A stretch of 64,000 nucleotides of DNA from Anaspis maculata (Eukaryota > Arthropoda > Insecta > Coleoptera > Scraptiidae). Under the pieces are notes generated by a model, which saw only the letters and a list, made by a program, of their open reading frames with translations, searched no databases and was not told where the DNA came from. A program made the position numbers and the translations under genes. Of this stretch, positions 1 to 10,911 are shown one piece after another. The DNA is taken from assembly GCA_949128115.1 (NCBI GenBank), contig OX421966.1, forward strand, positions 52,511,416 to 52,575,415, in the 5' to 3' direction. Every line of letters starts with the position of its first letter. Position 1 is the stretch's first letter.

Positions 1-3000
1 AAGTAACACATGGGAGGAAAACTTTTCAAAAATATAAATTAGCCAACATGGCATTTCCAAGTGATATCTACTGACGAATACGGTCGTCGTGGTAACGACT
101 TTTGGCGAAATCATCTGAGGTTTACTTAAAATTTATATTTCACGTCAAAGTTCCTCCACGGTCAGGTAGTTTCTACGGATTTAATTTCAGAACTGGAAAA
201 TAAGTAAAAGAAATTATTTTCATTGAAATTTGAGAATTTCCATCTTTCGTGTAGACTCAGGAATCAGAAAATGAATGTAATTTGGTTTTTTCGTATTTCC
301 AAAAAGGAGAAATGAATCTTTTAATGTCTTCTGTTTAAATTCAAAATTTTGCTCTTGTCGAGCCATGTCGCGTTAGGAGTCTACAGAAATGGTTCGTAAC
401 GCGACATAAGGCATAAGTGTCGCACTATGATGGGCTCTTAGCGTGACACATGAAAAAAAAACTTTTTCAAAATCCAAATTAGGCAACATGGCATTTCCAA
501 GTGATATCTACTGACGAATACGGTCGTCGTGGTAACGACTTTTGGCGAAATCATCTGAGGTTTACTTAAAATTTATATTTCACGTCAAAGTTCCTCCACG
601 GTCAGGTAGTTTCTACGGATTTAATTTCAGAACTGGAAAATAAGTAAAAGAAATTATTTTCATTGAAATTTGAGAATTTCCATGTTTCGTGTAGACTCAG
701 GAATCAGAAAATGAATGTAATTTGGTTTTTTCGTATTTCCAAAAAGGAGAAATGAAACTTTCAATGCCATCTGTTTAAATTCAAAATTTTGCTCTTGTCG
801 AGCCATGTCGCGTTGGGAGCCTACAGAAATAGTTCTTAGCGCGACATAAGACATAATTGTCGCGCTATGATGGGCTCTTGGCGTAAGTAACACATGGGAG
901 GAAAACTTTTCAAAAATATAAATTAGCCAACATGGCATTCCCAAGTGATATCTACTGACAAATACGGTCGTCGTGGCAACGACTTTTGGCGAAATCATCT
1001 GAGGTTCACTTAAAATTTATATTTCACGTCAAAGTTCCTCCACGGTCAGGTAGTTTCTACGGATTTAATTTCAGAACTGGAAAATAAGTAAAAGAAATTA
1101 TTTTCATTGAAATTTGAGAATTTCCATCTTTCGTGTAGACTCAGGAATCAGAAAATGAATGTAATTTGGTTTTTTCGTATTTCCAAAAAGGAGAAATGAA
1201 TCTTTTAATGTCTTCTGTTTGAATTCAAAATTTTGCTCTTGTCGAGCCATGTCGCGTTAGGAGTCTACAGAAATGGTTCGTAACGCGACATAAGGCATAA
1301 GTGTCGCACTATGATGGGCTCTTAGCGTGACACATGAAAAAAAAACTTTTTCAAAATCCAAATTAGGCAACATGGCATTTCCAAGTGATATCTACTGACG
1401 AATACGGTCGTCGTGGTAACGACTTTTGGCGAAATCATCTGAGGTTTACTTAAAATTTATATTTCACGTCAAAGTTCCTCCACGGTCAGGTGGTTTCTAC
1501 GGATTTAATTTCAGAACTGGAAAATAAGTAAAAGAAATTATTTTCATTGAAATTTGAGAATTTCCATCTTTCGTGTAGACTCAGGAATCAGAAAATGAAT
1601 GTAATTTGGTTTTTTCGTATTTCCAAAAAGGAGAAATGAATCTTTTAATGTCTTCTGTTTAAATTCAAAATTTTGCTCTTGTCGAGCCATGTCGCGTTAG
1701 GAGTCTACAGAAATGGTTCGTAACGCGACATAAGGCATAAGTGTCGCACTATGATGGGCTCTTAGCGTGACACATGAAAAAAAAACTTTTTCAAAATCCA
1801 AATTAGGCAACATGGCATTTCCAAGTGATATCTACTGACGAATACGGTCGTCGTGGTAACGACTTTTGGCGAAATCATCTGAGGTTTACTTAAAATTTAT
1901 ATTTCACGTCAAAGTTCCTCCACGGTCAGGTAGTTTCTACGGATTTATTTTCAGAACTGGAAAATAAGTAAAAGAAATTATTTTCATTGAAATTTGAGAA
2001 TTTCCATCTTTCGTGTAGACTCAGGAATCAGAAAATGAATGTAATTTGGTTTTTTCGTATTTCCAAAAAGGAGAAATGAATCTTTTAATGTCTTCTGTTT
2101 AAATTCAAAATTTTGCTCTTGTCGAGCCATGTCGCGTTAGGAGTCTACAGAAATGGTTCGTAACGCGACATAAGGCATAAGTGTCGCACTATGATGGGCT
2201 CTTAGCGTGACACATGAAAAAAAAACTTTTTCAAAATCCAAATTAGGCAACATGGCATTTCCAAGTGATATCTACTGACGAATACGGTCGTCGTGGTAAC
2301 GACTTTTGGCGAAATCATCTGAGGTTTACTTAAAATTTATATTTCACGTCAAAGTTCCTCCACGGTCAGGTAGTTTCTACGGATTTATTTTCAGAACTGG
2401 AAAATAAGTAAAAGAAATTATTTTCATTGAAATTTGAGAATTTCCATATTTCGTGTAGACTCAGGAATCAGAAAATGAATGTAATTTGGTTTTTTCGTAT
2501 TTCCAAAAAGGAGAAATGAATCTTTTAATGTCTTCTGTTTAAATTCAAAATTTTGCTCTTGTCGAGCCATGTCGCGTTAGGAGTCTACAGAAATGGTTCG
2601 TAACGCGACATAAGGCATAAGTGTCGCACTATGATGGGCTCTTAGCGTGACACATGAAAAAAAAACTTTTTCAAAATCCAAATTAGGCAACATGGCATTT
2701 CCAAGTGATATCTACTGACGAATACGGTCGTCGTGGTAACGACTTTTGGCGAAATCATCTGAGGTTTACTTAAAATTTATATTTCACGTCAAAGTTCCTC
2801 CACGGTCAGGTAGTTTCTACGGATTTAATTTCAGAACTGGAAAATAAGTAAAAGAAATTATTTTCATTGAAATTTGAGAATTTCCATGTTTCGTGTAGAC
2901 TCAGGAATCAGAAAATGAATGTAATTTGGTTTTTTCGTATTTCCAAAAAGGAGAAATGGAACTTTCAATGCCATCTGTTTAAATTCAAAATTTTGCTCTT

Positions 3001-4230
3001 GTCGAGCCATGTCGCGTTGGGAGCCTACAGAAATAGTTCTTAGCGCGACATAAGATATAATTGTCGCGCTATGATGGGCTCTTGGCGTAAGTAACACATG
3101 GGAGGAAAACTTTTCAAAAATATAAATTAGCCAACATGGCATTTCCAAGTGATATCTACTGACGAATACGGTCGTCGTGGTAACGACTTTTGGCGAAATC
3201 ATCTGAGGTTTACTTAAAATTTATATTTCACGTCAAAGTTCCTCCACGGTCAGGTAGTTTCTACGGATTTAATTTCAGAACTGGAAAATAAGTAAAAGAA
3301 ATTATTTTCATTGAAATTTGAGAATTTCCATCTTTCGTGTAGACTCAGGAATCAGAAAATGAATGTAATTTGGTTTTTTCGTATTTCCAAAAAGGAGAAA
3401 TGAATCTTTTAATGTCTTCTGTTTAAATTCAAAATTTTGCTCTTGTCGAGCCATGTCGCGTTAGGAGTCTACAGAAATGGTTCGTAACGCGACATAAGGC
3501 ATAAGTGTCGCGCTATGGTGGGCTCTTAGCGTGACACATGAAAGAAAAACTTTTTCAAAATCCAAATTAGGCAACATGGCATTTCCAAGTGATATCTACT
3601 GACGAATACGGTCGTCGTGGTAACGACTTTTGGCGAAATCATCTGAGGTTTACTTAAAATTTATATTTCACGTCAAAGTTCCTCCACGGTCAGGTAGTTT
3701 CTACGGATTTAATTTCAGAACTGGAAAATAAGTAAAAGAAATTATTTTCATTGAAATTTGAGAATTTCCATGGTTCGTGTAGACTCAGGAATCAGAAAAT
3801 GAATGTAATTTGGTTTTTTCGTATTTCCAAAAAGGAGAAATGAAACTTTCAATGCCATCTGTTTAAATTCAAAATTTTGCTCTTGTCGAGCCATGTCGCG
3901 TTGGGAGCCTACAGAAATAGTTCTTAGCGCGACTTAAGACATAATTGTCGCGCTATGATGGGCTCTTGGCGTAAGTAACACATGGGAGGAAAACTTTTCA
4001 AAAATATAAATTAGCCAACATGGCATTTCCAAGTGATATCTATGACAAATACGGTCGTCATGGCAACGACTTCTGGCAATATCATTTGATGTTTATTAAA
4101 AAATTTATTTCTCACGTCAAAGTTTTTTCACGGTCAGTTAGTTTCTACGGATTTAATTTCACAACTGGAAAATGAGTGAAGAAAATTATTTTCATCAAAA
4201 TTTGGAAATTTCCATGTTTGATATAGACTC
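1..4230. repeat. 440-bp satellite array with two monomer types
   Basis: About 9.6 head-to-tail monomers. A shared block (TTTGGCGAAATCATCTGAGG) recurs at about 101, 541, 985, 1425, 1865, 2305, 2745, 3189 and 3629, giving periods of 440 or 444 bp. Monomers begin either with AAGTAACACATGGGAGG (type A, at 1, 885, 3089 and 3973) or with GTGACACATGAAAAAAAA (type B). Their ends also differ, with GTCGCGTTAGGAGTC or GTCGCGTTGGGAGCC. The last monomer (from 3973) is diverged and fades out near 4230. A 112-residue minus-strand reading frame recurs in two monomers, but it is a by-product of the repeat. The array starts before the window. Confidence 0.95.
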
Positions 4231-4374
4231 AAAAATCAGTAATTCAATGAAACTATGATTTTTTGTCTGTACAATATAACGAAAAGGTCTCGGAAAAGGT
4301 ATTTTCATTTGGAAAAATAGGCTGGTTCATTACGAGTGTCACATTGTGTAGTCTAGGACTAGTCCTAGGACTAG

Positions 4375-4500
4375 TCTAATACCTACGTCGTCATGTCGAT
4401 ATTTGCTTTTTAGCGCATTTTCCATCTCGATGAAAATCGCTATTGCAACCGCTTTGTCCGTCCGTCCGTCCGTCCGTTCCTCGAACTCCTCTTAAACTAG
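4375..4500 (+). repeat. Dispersed repeat with (GTCC)n run
   Basis: A stretch with TTTTTAGCGCATTTTCC and an imperfect inverted counterpart is followed by GCTTT and five GTCC units (about 4456-4478). Related copies lie at about 43240-43320 and 60930-61020 in the same orientation, and in reverse at about 13735-13805. This is a dispersed family that tends to sit at the edge of tandem arrays. No coding potential is seen. Confidence 0.6.
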
Positions 4501-4734
4501 ACGACCTAGCTTTCTAATTTTTTCACTGTTACATAGCTGTCACTCCCAAAGGAGGGCTAGGCTATATTGGATGTCCATATTGCGCCGCCAACATAGAGAA
4601 AACCGCCCCCGATAAACTTGAAATAATATAATATTGTACTTCCTACCAGACTTCATGCTCTTGGTGTTCTCATTTTTTGAATAATACATAGTTGCCACTT
4701 ATAAACGTAAACCAAGAAATATTCCGTCTTCAAT

Positions 4735-5235
4735 ATGCGCCGCCGACATGAAAAAACTGCTAAAAACCGCCCCCAATCACTTTGAAATGAAAAACATAAA
4801 CCCGAAGACATAGCGATCTGATTCTTTCGGTATATAAATAGCTGACTAAAAATGGGAAAGGATAGGCTACTTTTCGTTAGTCGCTGCCCCCAGATTCCGC
4901 CCCCAAACGATAAAAAGTACAACTTTCCTAAATGTTACTGATTGAGATGTTCCCTTAAACATTTAGGAACTGCCAACTCAAATTGTGCAACATTTGCTCA
5001 GCCGAACGCTGCCGCTCGCTCCCACACGCCGCCCCCAAAGTAAGAGATAAATGAAAAACATGAACCCGAAGACATAGCGATCTAGTTTTTCGCTATATGA
5101 ATAGCTGACTAAAAATGGAAAAGTATTGGCTACTTCTGATATGGCGCCGCCTCCAGCTTCCGCCCCCAAAAGAAAAAAAGTGCAACTTTCAACAATTTTC
5201 ACTAATTTAGCTGATAATGTTACCTCAAACATTTA
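4735..5235. repeat. Direct duplication, about 265-bp period
   Basis: Two related units carry AACCCGAAGACATAGCGATCT at about 4800 and 5065, then AATAGCTGACTAAAAATGG and CCGCCCCCAAA. Minus-strand frames through both units are interrupted and match nothing I recognise. The stretch between the satellite and this duplication (4500-4735) carries related CCGCCCCC text. Confidence 0.65.
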
Positions 5236-6340
5236 GAAACTCTCGTTTGCTTCTTGTCGCGATAAGAGCCAACTCTTAGTGCAACGTTATCGTAAATGTT
5301 GTGCTTTGGAAGCATTTTCATTCAATCAAACTCGACAAGTCTTGATGTTTGATGCAGCAATCCAGTTTTTACAATTTTTCCAAAAAACTGTGAGCGGACT
5401 TGACGTTATGAAACTCAAAATCGAAATTAAATGTCATTCGAATGTTGATTGTTTGGCATCATTTTCTTTGCAAGTCATGATTTGCGATGAGCATTATCTT
5501 GGCGCAAAATAAATATCAATTCATAGATCCTCAATATAAAATTGCCTTGTCGTTTGTGTCGTACTAAGAGAGCCCTCATACCGCGACCATAAACAATAAA
5601 TTGCCGTGTCGTTTGTGTCGTGCTAAGAGGGCTCGCCACCGCGACTTGAAGTAAATGTGATTAAGCGAAATAAAATAAAACTTGGACATGACACTGTCCA
5701 TTTTTCAAAAATTTTATGTCACTTCATGAGCATCTTCTTAACGCTACACACATGCCAGTGTTGCGCTAGAGAAGTATTTCTATCCTCTATGGAGGAAAGC
5801 GACATCTATGCTGGGTGCTCTGAACTAAAGTGTCGACAAGAAGGATTTTATCGCGACATGTATTGATATGTTCACTGGTTCATAGCTCTACAATCACAGT
5901 TCAATCCCCGAACCTACTTCAGAAAGTAATCTACCACACAAGTTTACCGACAGAGCTGATGGTGTCGCGAGTGTTGCGGTAAGAGAATCGTGAGCTTATG
6001 TCGCGGGTGTCGCGATAAGGCGCAAAACCCAGTGATTGTTATTATGATAACCAATCACTTTTTCAACGATGCCTTACGGGGCAGATTCAAGATGGTGCTC
6101 AAGAGGAAAAAAAAGTTGACAATCGTATTTCTGGAAATAGTTGGCTTAGAAATTGGCTACCCAGCTCATATCATTTCTAATATTACTTTTCGTAGAAATA
6201 CCAAGTATTGTGTCAATGTCTCGAAGAATTACTTATTTATGGAAAAAAGAGTGTTCTTGTTTTTTTTTCAGGTTTTCCCTTACATTTCAAAGACGGTTCA
6301 AGGTAATCAAGAACAGTTTGCTGTGACTTCATAAGCATAA
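5236..6340. other. Unassigned stretch with a short direct repeat
   Basis: No recognisable gene. CGTGTCGTTTGTGTCGT occurs twice about 60 bp apart (about 5547 and 5606), each followed by CTAAGAG and GCTC text like that at the ends of the satellite monomers. Plus-strand open frames at 5279-5512 and 5990-6334 have no recognisable domain and look fortuitous. Confidence 0.4.
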
Positions 6341-6575
6341 AACAGTTATTATATGTGGTGAAATACACGACTCCACATGCTTCGGTTAATTAAATATAAT
6401 TCTTCAACTTTTTTTTTCTGTATCACCCTGTATACGCCGCGGGCTTGGATGGCGCTGATGGCTACCTTTCTGGATCGAAAGAGTACAATGCAAAGAACAT
6501 TTCCACCAAGTAGCATCTTCTCATCATAAAATGCAAGGTTCATTCCATTTTATGCAACCAGCATCCGGACTAAAT
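6340..6575. repeat. Right-arm fragment of the 21.3-kb foldback family
   Basis: The text matches the right end of the foldback at 21314-23458: a TTCGGTTAAT block, a poly-T run, ACCCTGTATACG, then CATCCGGACTA at the end. Only this arm is present; no matching left arm lies to the left. It sits next to a receptor-type promoter module, as in the copy at 23.4 kb, so it marks the remains of another receptor unit. Confidence 0.6.
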
Positions 6576-6589
6576 TGCAACAAAATTAT

Positions 6590-6740
6590 TACAAGGATAA
6601 TTAAGTTTCCGTGTTTATATTGTAGGTGTGGAATGATATCGGTTGTTAGCTAATCTAATGGATGAGCAGATAAAGTCAATTTGTTGACATGAGCAATTCA
6701 AAGACAAGAGAACCAGTATTGACTACAAGGCACAAGAGAG
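6590..6740 (-). promoter_or_regulatory. Orphan receptor-type promoter module
   Basis: Reading the minus strand, this matches the upstream regions of receptor exons B and C: a distal block (TTGCTCATGTCAACAAATT), CATTCCACACCTACA, then TATAAACACGGAAA. No receptor first exon follows it on the minus strand; a foldback fragment lies there instead. I infer that a seventh first exon once stood here and was deleted. Its role as a promoter is inferred from conservation and position only. Confidence 0.5.
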
Positions 6741-6935
6741 TGGTTATTATCCACAGAGTTTATTATCCAACTGCCTGCTACTTTGCTCAGAAGTTCAGCT
6801 AACCAGAACTCAGTCAAGGCCGCTTGATACAACAATCGTTCAATATTTGTTACCTTTTTTTTTAGTATGAGGTCTTATTAAGTATGCCAATTTATTTTAA
6901 TAATCAAATCTCATGATGAATGAAAGAATTCTTAC

Positions 6936-7814
6936 CAGCGTTCCAAAAGCCAGCAGATAGCATGCCAAGCGCATAGCGAAATCCACATTTATCGGAATTG
7001 TTCGTCCATTATTATTCATCATTGATAAATCCAAACAAATCAGCATACTGGCCACGCTGAGACCTAGTATGCCCAAAGTAGGCCATCCAAAAATCACGTT
7101 ATAAGCTTCCACCATCTCCCTCAAATTCCTCAGCATACTGCCAATGTCTCGTAATGAACTGACGGAATCTTGATCGCTATCTTTGAAACATGTCACGACG
7201 TTCTTCATTCTACAGTTGATCTCCTTATATCTACACGCAAACGCTTTAGCTGTGTTGTGCATCAAAAACAAGATCAACAAATTGTAATACCAGCAAAAGT
7301 GAACTACCCAGTAAGTGTTGAATTGTGACAACATCACCAATTCCGACAATTTATGCGCGAACAACGCAAAACTTCCGATGAACCCTGCATGCCAGATTGC
7401 AAACTGCACTGTGACGTAGTCCAGAAAGTTTTTCGCTTTCTTGTTTTTCGTGTCCAGCTGTTTGTCGATTTGTTGAAACGTGTTGACGAGTTTCAACCAC
7501 TGTTTCTGGTTAAACAAACACGAGCTCAAGATCATCGACACTGTTACGAAATTAACGAGGATGTCGTTGAAGTAATCCAATACTATTTGCTGCACTGTGT
7601 AGTAAACAACATGATCTGCCTTTCTCAGGTGCAAGCAGTATATTCCTCCGAAGATAATCGCGGTTGAGTATACGACGGCTTGGATTTTGTTGAGCACAGG
7701 ACGGGTGATTGTTGTTTTGTCGAAGTCGTACGAAGGTACTACGCCGAAGACTTTGTTGATGCTGAAGATGGTCTGGAGGAAGCGAATGTCGCTTCTCGAC
7801 AGCTGACAAGTCAT
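6936..7814 (-). CDS. Gustatory receptor-like large first exon A
   Basis: It encodes 293 residues of a multi-pass membrane protein of the insect gustatory receptor (7tm_7) type, expected to be a ligand-gated cation channel in chemosensory neurons. Hydrophobic segments lie near residues 43-63, 84-101, 135-156, 172-192, 243-263 and 278-293. The motif LREMVEAYNVIFGWP (231-245) is the helix-5 signature seen in this family. The start at 7814 is fixed by alignment with its paralogues (LSRSDIRFLQTIFSINKVFG). The exon ends in phase 0 at ACG CTG, followed by the donor GTAAGA. The usual 80-100 C-terminal residues with the TYxxxxxF motif are not encoded here, and no such exon was found nearby. Closest copy: exon D. 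An odorant receptor is less likely given the helix-5 motif. Confidence 0.8.
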
Positions 7815-7899
7815 TCTGATACTGAAGGGTCGCTAATAGATGATACCTCTTTTAATTGAGAAATCAATACTAGAGAGCTTGCGGCTAATTTTTTAGAGT

Positions 7900-8015
7900 G
7901 TTGGCTCAGCACTCGGGTTTCGTGTTCATGTTTGTAGGTGTGAGATGATATCACTTGATAGCTAATGGGATTATTGCTCAGATAAAGCTCTCATTTGCAA
8001 ACATATTTACCTCGG
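7900..8015 (-). promoter_or_regulatory. Promoter-like module upstream of receptor exon A
   Basis: On the minus strand it contains TCTCACACCTACAAACATG, ACACGAAACCCGAGTGC and a further upstream block ending TTTATCTGAGC. The same arrangement precedes exon D almost unchanged and exons B and C in diverged form. Conservation among paralogues that otherwise differ, and the location within about 200 bp of the start codon, suggest a core and proximal promoter. No factor site is claimed. Confidence 0.5.
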
Positions 8016-8129
8016 CATCTGCACATAGACGCAAGTAGTAACAACAGCAGAAGAGAAATGCAACTTTATTGAATCGCTTCTAGTGGAATCGTGACGCTCA
8101 GATTATTGGAAGAGCAAGAAAACGCATCT

Positions 8130-8700
8130 TGACTTCAAATCAGTATTATGGCTTGCCTAATATAATCCAAGGCAAGGAAAGCAACCACGTAGCAAGTTTC
8201 ATTAGCAAGTGAATGGGTGAAATCCCTGAGTAAAGGCCTCTCTGCTAAAGTACGAAATGGGGGTGGTCGCCCCAAACAGCCTTGACATGCCAGATGTACT
8301 AACTGGTAGCATTTGGCGTTGAAAATAAAAAAAGAAACAGATTTCCGAGCAGATTTAATATGTATAGAAATTAGTATTATAAAATCTAATCTAGAGGGTG
8401 ATAACATCGTTGTTACCCATAGACATTGCTATCTTTGAACTGGCAATAGTGTCAAAGTCAAACAAGCCGAAAGATCTATGTTGGTTATTTTTATTTTCGG
8501 TGCGGTAAATAACGATTTTCTTTCAAACGTTTTACATCACACAAATTACATGAATTCATAACTCTTTCTGCTTTCTCTTATAAAGCGTAATGGCAGTAAA
8601 TGGCAACCAGTTCGCTATTAACTCTTCCGTTTATTCCGTTTAGGTAATTGGGAAACTTTACAGCAGCTCTTGAGACATGGTGATAGGACTAAGAGTCGAA
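8130..8700. other. Gap between receptor exons B and A, unassigned
   Basis: This is where C-terminal exons of unit B would be expected if each unit were a separate gene. I see none: minus-strand frames here (8135-8407) lack a receptor C-terminal motif. The homology between the upstream flanks of exons A and D ends near 8150, at ATTATG followed by a GCTTGCC or GGTTGCC variant. The remainder is A+T-rich with no feature I recognise. Confidence 0.45.
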
Positions 8701-8752
8701 ACTATAGGTCAAATCTGAAACTAACAAGAAATTTCAAGCCTTGAACTCTTAC

Positions 8753-9613
8753 CAGTGTGAACAAGGCCAGCACAGGGCACGCCACCCGGGATAGGGCATC
8801 CATTTTCACGGACAGATTATTGAACACGGTCAAGCTGAAGCACATCAACATGTTGACCACGCTGAGACACAAACAGCCGACCAAGCTCCAACCAAATATT
8901 TTGTTATGACTGCCGACCATACCGCCCAGCTTTCTGCACAAGCGTCCAATTTCCCGAACCGAATCATCTCGTCCTGCGACCTTGGGACGTATCACGCCCT
9001 CTTCCAGGACTCGGTTCATTTTCTTGTATCTGCACTCGAAAGCTCTGCCCATGTTGAACGCCAGCAGTAACACCAATAAATAATAATACCAGCAAATCAT
9101 TTCGATCCAGTAAGTGTTCGCGGCTCGAAAATCGGTCGTTGCGTGAACCGCGTACATGAGAAACACGAAACATCCGATGAATGCCACATTGCACAGCACC
9201 AACTGAAACGCGGCCCGTTCCATGAAGGTTTTCGCCTTCTCGTTCCTGGTGTTGAACCGTTTATCGATTTGTTCAAACGCGTTTAAGAGTTTTAGCCATT
9301 TTTTCTTGTTGAACAAGCACGAGCTTAGGATTATCGAGATGGTGAGTTGGTACAGCAAGACTTCGCGGATGCAGTCCAAGATCATTTGTAGCGTTGTGAA
9401 GTATATTGCATGCTCGAGTCTTCTAATGTACAAACAGTAGATTCCACCGGAGATGATCAGTATTGGGTAAGCATAGGCTTGGATTTTGTTGAGCAATGGA
9501 TGGGTGATTCTTGCTTTGTCAAAGTTGTACGAAGGGACTATGGCGAAGACTTTGTTGATGCTGAATATGGTTTGGAGGAAGCGAATGTCGCTTCTCGACA
9601 GTTGGTGCGTCAT
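8753..9613 (-). CDS. Gustatory receptor-like large first exon B
   Basis: It encodes 287 residues, same family and architecture as exon A. The shared N-terminus is LSRSDIRFLQTIFSINKVFA, followed by FNKKKWLKLLNAFEQID, then FECRYKKMNRVLEE before the intracellular loop. The helix-5 region reads NKIFGWSLVG instead of NVIFGWPTLG. A longer frame begins at 9667, but that lies inside the promoter module; the start at 9613 aligns with all paralogues. The exon ends phase 0 at ACA CTG before the donor GTAAGA. It is the near-copy of exon C and is intact. It lacks the final transmembrane helix, as do the other five exons. Confidence 0.8.
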
Positions 9614-9619
9614 TATGAT

Positions 9620-9770
9620 ACTGGAGGCCTTGCATGGACGAATTTGAATTGATACGAGAGTACTCAACTTTCCGTGTTTATAATGTAGGTGTGGAATGGT
9701 ATAGCTTATTAGCTAATGTGATGGATGAGCAAATAAAGCTAATTTATCGACATGAGCAATTCAAAGCGAA
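9620..9770 (-). promoter_or_regulatory. Promoter-like module upstream of receptor exon B
   Basis: On the minus strand, CATTCCACACCTACA is followed by TATAAACACGGAAAGTTGAG and then TATCAATT about 25 bp later, with the start codon about 70 bp after the TATA sequence. The spacing fits a TATA box and initiator. The distal block with GCTCATGTCGATAAATTAGC is shared with the modules at 6.6 and 24.2 kb. The function is inferred. Confidence 0.5.
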
Positions 9771-9819
9771 GAGAATTAGTATTGATTTTTACCAGAAATT
9801 TCACTCAAATCATCAGTGA

Positions 9820-10176
9820 TGAGCTCTAAGATCTGATCCGCATGTCTGTCGGTATGTTTCTGAACAAATTTTTAAACTTGAACTCCACCTTGAGGAACAC
9901 CTAGCTAGAATACCTCTCGAGAATACCTACCTAGCAAGAGCTTTGCAACTTTTGCCGATGGACAGCTTATGCCCGGGAGGGTGGTTAATGAGCTTTTTTC
10001 CATTGCAACGCCACCTCGGTCCGCTATATTCAACTTTCGTATTACCTGACCGATTTGGATGAAACTTAGAAACTGCTCTTGTCTCAAAGATATAGTCTCA
10101 GCCACCGTCGATAATCTTTGAAATGTAACCGACGCGTTACACAAACCCTACGCGGTACCGGTACATATTGTAACTA
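9820..10176. other. Unassigned spacer
   Basis: Between the exon B promoter and the next foldback. It contains short frames only and no similarity I recognise. Confidence 0.35.
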
Positions 10177-10911
10177 CAGGGTCTTTTTTATGGAGGCCAT
10201 CATTTGAATGACTTCTGACAGGCGAAGTAAGGAACTTATCAACAGGGGCATGGCAGCATCTTGTAACTTATAGTTTCAAGTTTTGTTTGACACTACAACC
10301 ACAGTTGTCAGCCATCAACTTTGTCTGCACGGTGCAACAGAACAAATTGTTGTGCTTGGCCATAGAAGGAAACAGTGTTAAAAAGTCGCTTTGTTTTTTC
10401 TTTGAAGGCATTCTCAAAGACCAGGTATTCACAGACGTGATCAGGGACTTTTGTTATCTTAAGAAGAGAATCAAAAATATCTGCACTGAAGTTACGTCTC
10501 GAGATTCTGTGACACCCGCCGAGCACTGCATTTCTGATTAAAGACTTTTTTGGGAAACGGCGGCCATCACCCTGAAGTTGCACGAAGGCAACCTTCACCC
10601 TATCAAAATTCAAATTCTAGGTTACAAGTTTATTAGGAATATTAGGAACTTATTAGGAATATGTTACAAGTTTCAAGTGAATTGGTACAGAAATGGAGGA
10701 GAATTTTGAATTTCAAAATGAAGAAACAACAAATTTGCAACTTTGAGGCTCTTGGCACCGTGTACACGAAGTTGATGACTGTCAACCATGGTTGTAGTGT
10801 CAAACAAAACTTGAAACTGTAAACTACAAGAAGCTGCCATACCCTTGTCAAAATGTTGCGTACTTTGTTTACCAGAAGCTTCCGGAATAGTGACATTGCT
10901 AAAAGACCCTG
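10177..10911. mobile_element. Foldback element, 735 bp
   Basis: It starts CAGGGTCTTTTTTATGG and ends with the inverted form (AAAAGACCCTG). The arms pair imperfectly through GGCATGGCAGC and GCTGCCATACCC, then GTTTGACACTACAACC and GGTTGTAGTGTCAAAC. Flanking bases are CTA on the left and TAT on the right, so a TA target is possible. No transposase frame is seen. It belongs with the other CAGGGT-ended elements of this window. Confidence 0.7.

Noticed and set aside
660..3202. Two nearly identical 112-residue minus-strand frames as a gene pair
   Set aside because: They lie at the same place in two satellite monomers and are opened by single substitutions; nothing suggests a protein.
6936..7814. 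Odorant receptor (7tm_6) rather than gustatory receptor
   Set aside because: The LREMVEAYNVIFGWP helix-5 motif and the large first exon with missing C-terminus fit the gustatory type better; not excluded without a profile search.
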